From assembly GCF_000281955.1 (NCBI RefSeq), contig NZ_AKKF01000182.1, positions 1 to 43,089 on the forward strand: 43,089 bases of DNA, in the 5' to 3' direction. The translations under genes and the position numbers were made by a program. Positions 36,082-43,089 of the stretch are shown in pieces; positions within the stretch are counted from its first letter, which is position 1, and each line of letters starts with the position of its first letter. This stretch comes from Caulobacter sp. AP07 (GTDB taxonomy: Bacteria; Pseudomonadota; Alphaproteobacteria; Caulobacterales; Caulobacteraceae). The notes under the pieces are model-generated. The model was given only the letters and a program-made list of their open reading frames with translations, ran no database searches and had not been told where the DNA came from.

Positions 36082-36501
36082 CAGTGATTCCCAGGAGGGG
36101 AAGTTTACTCTGCCCGATCATGCTTAACGCCTTACTAAACGGGCGGTTTGCGTCGGTCGAGGCAAGATGTCGAAAGCAGTTCCCTAACGCTTTCATTTGA
36201 GATGGTTTCAGCGGCATCTAGATACCGCGTCGCAGCATCTAAACGGCCGTTTCGCGGCGATTTTCGCGGCGACGCGGCGCCTGGTGTTTTTCGCTTTTAG
36301 AAAAATTGTTGTCGAGCCTTGGCGCCGGGCGCCTCCAAAATGGACGATTGGCGCGAAGAACGGCAGAATCGCGGTGACCGGAAACGAAAGAGGCGACCGA
36401 AACGCCGCCTTCCCTCTCCTCCCCTGGCCCGCCCTGGAGCTTGGCCAGACAATTGCCATGGTCGCGCGGCACGACTACCGCATAGGTCGAGGAGAAACCC
36501 C
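36082..36501. promoter_or_regulatory. Divergent intergenic region, ftsB and unknown exported protein
   Basis: No gene is supported in these 420 bases. Sites seen: GATTC (a GANTC methylation site) at 36086-36090 and TTAA-N7-CTAA at 36124-36138 upstream of ftsB; a 12-base palindrome AAACGGCCGTTT at 36241-36252; and a direct repeat TTTTCGCGGCGA/TTTCGCGGCGA at 36250-36272. GGAGAAA (36491-36497) is the ribosome site of the plus-strand gene. Confidence 0.55.
36124..36138. promoter_or_regulatory. CtrA-like box upstream of ftsB
   Basis: TTAA (36124-36127), seven bases, then CTAA (36135-36138): seven of eight matches to the Caulobacter CtrA site TTAA-N7-TTAA. It lies 43-57 bases before the ftsB start. 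CtrA governs other division genes in Caulobacter. Confidence 0.45.
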
Positions 36502-37089
36502 ATGCACGATCGTCGAGGCCTGATCCTGTCACTTGCCGTCCTGGCGGCCGGCGGCGGCGCCTTGGCCAGGTCGCCCGAGCCCGACAGCGGGATCGTCAAG
36601 GGACGCAAGGGCGGCCCGAACATGATCAAGGGCGATCCGCCCAAGCTGGACTTCGGCGGCGGCCTGATCATTCCCATGAACGCCTCGATCTTCCGCACGC
36701 TGTGGGAAGGCGAGGATCGCTGGATCACCTACGGCCGCGCTCTGTCGCAACAGAAGGTTCGCGCCATGGGCCAGGCCGAAACCGCCGCGATCGGCTCGAT
36801 GAAGCTGATGCTGCTGACCCAGGCCTTCGCGCCCGAGCGGCTGGAGCGGTTCGAGACCTGCGGCTGGCGGCTGAAGTCCGGCGACACCAAGGATCTGGTC
36901 CTGGGCGACATCGATCTGCCGGGTCGACCGGTGATGCCGACCACGGACGAGGTGTCGGGCCAGGGCGCCGCCGCCGACGGCGCCTCGGTGGGCGATCCGA
37001 CCTATCGCGCGCTCACCGGCTACATGGTGATGAAGAAGGACGCGCCGCTGGACTATGTCCGCAAGCACGCCCAGCTGACACAAGGCTAG
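36502..37089 (+). CDS. Exported protein of unknown function
   Basis: I do not recognise this 195-residue protein. Residues 1-24 look like a signal peptide (MHDRRGLILSLAVLAAGGGALARS), so it is probably periplasmic. The mature part has a Gly/Lys-rich start (GRKGGPNMIKGDPP), an LIIPMNASIFRTLWEGEDRW segment, a single cysteine in ETCGWRLKSGD, and no repeats or membrane helices. ATG 36502 is preceded by GAGGAGAAACCCC, a good ribosome site; the frame is open upstream to 36319, but that part is Arg-rich and unlikely to be translated. It is convergent with eno and divergent from ftsB, so it stands alone. Confidence 0.75.
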   Translation: MHDRRGLILSLAVLAAGGGALARSPEPDSGIVKGRKGGPNMIKGDPPKLDFGGGLIIPMNASIFRTLWEGEDRWITYGRALSQQKVRAMGQAETAAIGSMKLMLLTQAFAPERLERFETCGWRLKSGDTKDLVLGDIDLPGRPVMPTTDEVSGQGAAADGASVGDPTYRALTGYMVMKKDAPLDYVRKHAQLTQG

Positions 37090-37137
37090 TCCGTACACGG
37101 CGGACAGCGCGATGACCGCGCCGCCCGCCGCGGAAGG

Positions 37138-38430
<1,293 letters not shown>

Positions 38431-38445
38431 TCAAAAGGCGCTTCC

Positions 38446-38473
38446 CCTTAGCGGCGCGGGCCAGCCACCGCAA
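38446..38473 (-). promoter_or_regulatory. Candidate eno promoter
   Basis: On the minus strand, TTGCGG (38468-38473) and GCTAAGG (38446-38452) are 15 bases apart, close to the Caulobacter housekeeping pattern. A GAACG-tg-CGTTC inverted repeat (38500-38511) lies just upstream and could bind a regulator. Confidence 0.4.
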
Positions 38474-38520
38474 CCGGCGCGGGCCGTCATCGCGCGAACG
38501 AACGTGCGTTCTATCCGGGA

Positions 38521-39543
38521 TCAGGCCTGGAGGACGGGCGGCTCCCAACCCTTGCCCAGACGGAACTTCACCCGCTCGGCTCCGAAATCCAGCTCGACCC
38601 GGGCGAACATCTTCAGCACGTCGACGCCCAGCAGCACGGCCGGCCGGCTGGTGAGGTCCCAGACGTCGAAGATGTGCAGGTCGGCCAGGATCAGCGGCAG
38701 GTTGGTCATCCGCACGTCGCCCAGTTCCACCGAACGGACGATCCTGATTTCACCGAGCGTCGCCTCGCCCGCCGCGCCGATCATCCGGATGGCCATGCTC
38801 GGCTCGGGTTTGCGGCGCACCCTCAGCTTGATGGCCTCGGCCAGCGCCATGTTGCCGATGCTGGCGCCTGAGCCGGAGTCGATGAACGCCACGCAGCGCA
38901 CGCCGCTGACCCGGGCGTTGACGATCGCCAACCGGCCGAACCGCGCGTCGGCCAGCACCGAGACCTCCCGTGCGCCGCGAAAGGCCTCGCCGAACTCGTT
39001 GCTGCGGCGAACCTCCAGCCGGCGACGACGGAAGTCCATGACCACGCTGCGGCCGTCCAGGATATCGACGCCCAACAGACCGTCCGCTCCCAGCCGGTCG
39101 GCCGCCAGGACGGGCAGTTCCGCGTTCCTCAACTTGGATTCGCCGGCCGCCAGCAGGGCGACCTTGACCGTGGGCGTGATGGCCGAGCCGCCGACGCCGT
39201 GCAGCAGGACGTCGGGCCCAGGCTCCAGGCCGAGGCGCGCGGCCAGCGGCGCCGACAGCGCGCTGCGGTCGGCTCCCGAATCGACGACGAAGTTGAAGGG
39301 CCCCTGCCCGTTGATCAGCACCTCGACCGTCATGCGGTCGGCCGCGTCCAGGGCGGTGTCGAGGAAGAGGGTCGGCGGTACATCCGGCGTGGGAAGGCGC
39401 GCGCCAGGCGAATCGGCCACGGGCGGCGGCGTCTGGAGCGGCGGTGTCCCCAAGGGGATCGGGGGCGTCGTGGATCGAGCCCAGGCCTGCTCGGCCATCA
39501 GCGACAATCCCAGTCCCGCCGTGATGTTTCGGCGTGTGAGCAT
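38521..39543 (-). CDS. Exported protein with two retropepsin-like aspartyl protease domains
   Basis: A 340-residue protein with an Arg-Arg signal (LTRRNITAGLG, possibly Tat) and a Pro-rich stretch (25-57), then two aspartyl-protease-like halves. Half one has FVVDSGADRS (Asp88) and ends LLGVDILDGRSVVMDF (156-171). Half two has AFIDSGSGAS (Asp222) and ends LLGVDVLKMFARVELDF (304-320). Bacterial retropepsin-like proteins usually carry one such domain and act as dimers; here an internal duplication could form a pepsin-like two-lobed enzyme in one chain. The substrate is unknown. A strong terminator of rpmF lies upstream, so it has its own promoter. Confidence 0.85.
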   Translation of the reverse strand: MLTRRNITAGLGLSLMAEQAWARSTTPPIPLGTPPLQTPPPVADSPGARLPTPDVPPTLFLDTALDAADRMTVEVLINGQGPFNFVVDSGADRSALSAPLAARLGLEPGPDVLLHGVGGSAITPTVKVALLAAGESKLRNAELPVLAADRLGADGLLGVDILDGRSVVMDFRRRRLEVRRSNEFGEAFRGAREVSVLADARFGRLAIVNARVSGVRCVAFIDSGSGASIGNMALAEAIKLRVRRKPEPSMAIRMIGAAGEATLGEIRIVRSVELGDVRMTNLPLILADLHIFDVWDLTSRPAVLLGVDVLKMFARVELDFGAERVKFRLGKGWEPPVLQA

Positions 39544-39652
39544 GGGCGGTTCTCCCTGCTGTCAAGATAACATGGTTTTTCGAACGCGATGTCGAAATCC
39601 ATGTCGCTGGTCGCACAGGAGAAGCGGTTCGTCGCGGGGATCGGAAAAGCGA

Positions 39653-39682
39653 AAAGGCGGCGGTCCGGAGACCGCCGCCTTT
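39653..39682 (-). terminator. Intrinsic terminator after rpmF
   Basis: A perfect 13-base stem (AAAGGCGGCGGTC and its complement) with a four-base loop. On the minus strand it is followed by TCGCTTTTCC. It begins 47 bases after the rpmF stop. Confidence 0.88.
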
Positions 39683-39728
39683 CAGACTTCATCACATCGT
39701 CCCGCCTGGGCGGGAGGATGCGTGAGGA

Positions 39729-39911
39729 CTAGTCTTCCTTCGGCGTCAGGATCTGCTTGCCGTTGTACAGACCGGTCTTCAGGTCGACGTGGTGCGGGCG
39801 ACGCAGTTCGCCCGAGTCCTTGTCTTCCACGAAGGAGTTGGCGCCCAGGGCGTGGTGCGACCGGCGCATGTTCCGGCGAGAAGGCGAAGTTTTTCTTTTG
39901 GGAACGGCCAT
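39729..39911 (-). CDS. rpmF: 50S ribosomal protein L32
   Basis: A 60-residue basic ribosomal protein. The start [20 protein letters not shown] and the C-terminal [19 protein letters not shown] are typical of alphaproteobacterial L32, which usually lacks the zinc cysteines, as here. ATG 39911 is fixed by similarity; a longer frame upstream (to 40403) runs antisense through the end of pyrG and is not coding. The ribosome site is weak. The usual partner genes (plsX, yceD) are not next to it. A promoter and a long inverted repeat lie in the leader, and a strong terminator follows. Confidence 0.96.
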   Translation of the reverse strand: MAVPKRKTSPSRRNMRRSHHALGANSFVEDKDSGELRRPHHVDLKTGLYNGKQILTPKED

Positions 39912-39989
39912 CGAAGTGACTCTGCTCGCTGAGCTTGAAAACTGGAGACGGCGACTCGGGGAACACCCAGGCCGCCGTGTGAGGGCGCG

Positions 39990-40018
39990 CTTATGCCTGA
40001 AACTCCCCGAGGATGCAA
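39990..40018 (-). promoter_or_regulatory. Candidate rpmF promoter
   Basis: On the minus strand, TTGCAT (40013-40018), a 17-base spacer and CATAAG (39990-39995). The start would be near 39983, leaving a leader of about 72 bases. An 8-base inverted repeat, CTCGGGGA/TCCCCGAG (39955-39962 and 40004-40011), spans this region. Confidence 0.45.
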
Positions 40019-40027
40019 CCGGGCTTG

Positions 40028-41686
<1,659 letters not shown>

Positions 41687-41757
41687 TCAGATTAGCCGCG
41701 ATTCGGGGTCAGCGGCGAAAAGACCGCCGTTCATCAACAGTAAAATACGGCCGACCC

Positions 41758-42315
41758 TTATTGGGCCGGCTTTTCCGAGGTCACCGGCGGGGTGTTGATC
41801 ACTGGAACCGGAGCAGCCGCGGGGGCCTTGGCGACCGGCTGGGCCGGAACCTTGATGACCTGAGCGGCCGGCTTGGGGGCCGAGACGGTCGGGGTCGGGG
41901 CGCTGATGCGCGGCGTCGGGGCCTCGATCGTGGCCGGAGCGGCCGTCGACGGGGCTTGCGACGGCGTGGTCGCGGCCGGAGTCTGGACCGCGCCCGGCGC
42001 GGTCGGCAGCGGCAGGGCCGGCGCGTTCAGGGTCTTGGTGTCCAGGCCGTCGAGCTTCAGGCGATCGACGACCGAACCGCCGCCGCCCATCCGGCCGGTG
42101 AGGATCGTCAGGGTCAGGCTGATCAGCAGGAAGACCGAGAACAGGATCCAGGTCGTGCGGGTCAGCAGGTCACCGGCGCCGCGCGCGGTCATGAAACCGC
42201 CACCACCGCCGCCGCCCATGCCCAGGGCGCCGCCCTCGGAGCGTTGCAGCAGCACCACGATGATCAAGGCGACGCAAACGATGATGTTGATGGCCAGCAG
42301 AACGCCGATGAGCAT
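41758..42315 (-). CDS. secG: Protein translocase subunit SecG with long Ala/Pro tail
   Basis: Small partner of SecY and SecE in the inner-membrane translocon. Two membrane helices (about residues 2-23 and 53-73) flank the conserved LLQRSEGGALGMGGGGG loop and LLTRTTW. The 185-residue length is greater than that of the E. coli protein (about 110), because a C-terminal Ala/Pro/Thr-rich tail of about 90 residues carries repeats such as APTPRIS/APTPTVS/APKPA. ATG 42315 is chosen because the protein then begins MLIGVLLAINIIV, at the first helix; the frame to 42426 has no family similarity. A terminator-like hairpin lies in the leader. Confidence 0.94.
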   Translation of the reverse strand: MLIGVLLAINIIVCVALIIVVLLQRSEGGALGMGGGGGGGFMTARGAGDLLTRTTWILFSVFLLISLTLTILTGRMGGGGSVVDRLKLDGLDTKTLNAPALPLPTAPGAVQTPAATTPSQAPSTAAPATIEAPTPRISAPTPTVSAPKPAAQVIKVPAQPVAKAPAAAPVPVINTPPVTSEKPAQ

Positions 42316-42367
42316 GTGTAATTCGATCTCGATCCGGGCGACGGAGGATTCCACCGCGAAAAACGAA

Positions 42368-42398
42368 GCGGCCCCTCTATCACTTGCGACGGGGCCGC
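42368..42398 (-). terminator. Terminator-like hairpin in the secG leader
   Basis: GCGGCCCC and GGGGCCGC form a perfect 8-base stem with a 15-base loop. On the minus strand it is followed by TTCGTTTTTC. It lies 53-83 bases before secG, while the neighbouring upstream gene is on the other strand, so it would act within the secG transcript (attenuation) or be left from a lost upstream gene. Confidence 0.6.
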
Positions 42399-42456
42399 GC
42401 CATAGCTGGGGATCAACCCGCCCCACTCAAGTCCGTCCGCAGGTCCTTTCGCGCGC

Positions 42457-42975
42457 ATGATCCTCGAGACCGAACGCCTTACCCTGACGCCGATGACGGT
42501 TGACGACGCCCCCCTGGTCTATCCTTTCATGAGCGACCCGGAGGTGATGGCCCACTGGGACCGCGACGCCATCGAGGATCCCGACGAGGTCGCCGCCACG
42601 GTCGCCGCCCAGGTGGCCGAGATGGCGCGACGCGAAGCGCTGTACTGGTCCATCCGCGAGACCGCCACCAACCGCTTCCTGGGCTATTGCGAACTGGTCG
42701 ACCTGGACTGGCGCCATCATCGCGGTGAGCTGGGCTTCATCATCGCCCGCGAAGGCTGGGGCCAGGGCTACGCCACCGAGTCCGCCGCCGCCCTGCTGGC
42801 CCACTGCGCCTCGCCCCTGGGCCTCAAGCGGATGATCGCCCGCACCCATGTCGGCGACATCCGCTCGGAGAAGGTGCTGATGAAGCTGGGCTTCGAGCAG
42901 GAAGGCTATCTGAAGGGCCATGTCGACCGGGACGGCGAGCGGCGCGATTGCCGACTGTTCGGGTTGCTCTTTTAG
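42457..42975 (+). CDS. GNAT-family N-acetyltransferase (RimJ/RimL type)
   Basis: A 172-residue acetyltransferase of the Acetyltransf_3 group. Marks: LETERLTLTPMTVDDAPLV at the start, the FIIAREGWGQGYATESAAALL acetyl-CoA-binding motif (about residues 90-110), and the GFEQEGYLKGHV C-terminal strand typical of RimJ/RimL-like enzymes. The substrate may be a ribosomal or other protein N-terminus, or a small molecule; sequence does not say. Divergent from secG, with 141 bases between, and followed directly by REP-like repeats. Confidence 0.92.
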   Translation: MILETERLTLTPMTVDDAPLVYPFMSDPEVMAHWDRDAIEDPDEVAATVAAQVAEMARREALYWSIRETATNRFLGYCELVDLDWRHHRGELGFIIAREGWGQGYATESAAALLAHCASPLGLKRMIARTHVGDIRSEKVLMKLGFEQEGYLKGHVDRDGERRDCRLFGLLF

Positions 42976-42978
42976 GCC

Positions 42979-43085
42979 CTTCCCCCTTTGGGGGAGGCGG
43001 CCGAAGGCCGGTGGGGGGAGGTTTGGGGTCCTTGATCCGGGTGGTCATCGGCCGATCACTCCCCCCTCCGATCGCTGCGCGATCG
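42979..43085. repeat. REP-like pair D (second unit cut by window end)
   Basis: Unit one: TCCCCC-ttt-GGGGGA (42981-42995), then CGGCC-gaa-GGCCG (42998-43010). Unit two, in opposite order: CGATCGC-tgc-GCGATCG (43069-43085), followed by CCTC where the window stops, presumably the start of the C-run hairpin. The second hairpin shares its arms with the one at 8795-8811. Confidence 0.8.
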
Positions 43086-43089
43086 CCTC

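Noticed and set aside
38496..38511. LexA box upstream of eno
   Set aside because: The GTTC words are not spaced by seven bases as in the alphaproteobacterial LexA site.

Overview
The window looks like the chromosome of a Caulobacter-type alphaproteobacterium. Coding is dense, GC is high with G/C-rich third positions, and many genes overlap by 1-4 bases. The maltose/starch locus (TonB receptor, LacI regulator, MFS transporter, two GH13 enzymes, a GH15 enzyme, flavin halogenase) has the layout known for the Caulobacter crescentus mal region. The pyruvate dehydrogenase E1 beta carries its own lipoyl domain, as in alphaproteobacteria. The genus is inferred; I could not run a search. I see no phage, insertion sequence, CRISPR array, rRNA or tRNA.

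Layout. 1-3216 (+): end of a cobalamin operon, cobD-cobT-cobS and a small tyrosine-phosphatase-like protein, all translationally coupled. 3351-16922: a maltose/starch module. GH15 glucoamylase and the SLC45-like transporter lie on the minus strand, the LacI regulator on the plus strand, alpha-glucosidase and alpha-amylase on the minus strand, then the TonB-dependent receptor and a flavin-dependent halogenase on the plus strand. The module would take maltodextrins through the outer membrane, cut them in the periplasm, and import maltose or glucose. Two divergent intergenic regions carry shared TTTGCA-type motifs that are likely operators. 16944-20265: YcaQ-type glycosylase and RhlE helicase. 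20266-21041: 776 bases without a recognised gene, holding a terminator, palindromes, a nested hairpin and repeats. 21042-24659: coniferyl-aldehyde-type dehydrogenase, a diguanylate cyclase and an enoyl-CoA hydratase.

24646-35622: COQ10/RatA-like START protein and lipA, an alpha/beta hydrolase lipoprotein lacking its serine nucleophile, an acyl-ACP/CoA synthetase, DoxX, and the pyruvate dehydrogenase cluster on the minus strand (pdhA-pdhB-GFA protein-pdhC-glutathione peroxidase-lpdA). Lipoyl synthase close to three lipoyl-dependent subunits is functionally coherent. 35785-43089: ftsB with candidate CtrA and CcrM sites, an unknown exported protein, eno, a double retropepsin-like protease, rpmF, pyrG, secG and a GNAT acetyltransferase.

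The most unusual non-genic signal is a family of REP-like elements at 3239-3328, 8795-8830, 20921-21011 and 42979-43085. Each unit pairs a C-run/G-run hairpin with a second hairpin of changing sequence but constant geometry. Units mostly sit as inverted pairs, at gene 3' ends. Other points of interest are the dead hydrolase, the nested hairpin inside the pdh operon, the hairpin leaders of rhlE and secG, and the halogenase tied to maltose uptake.
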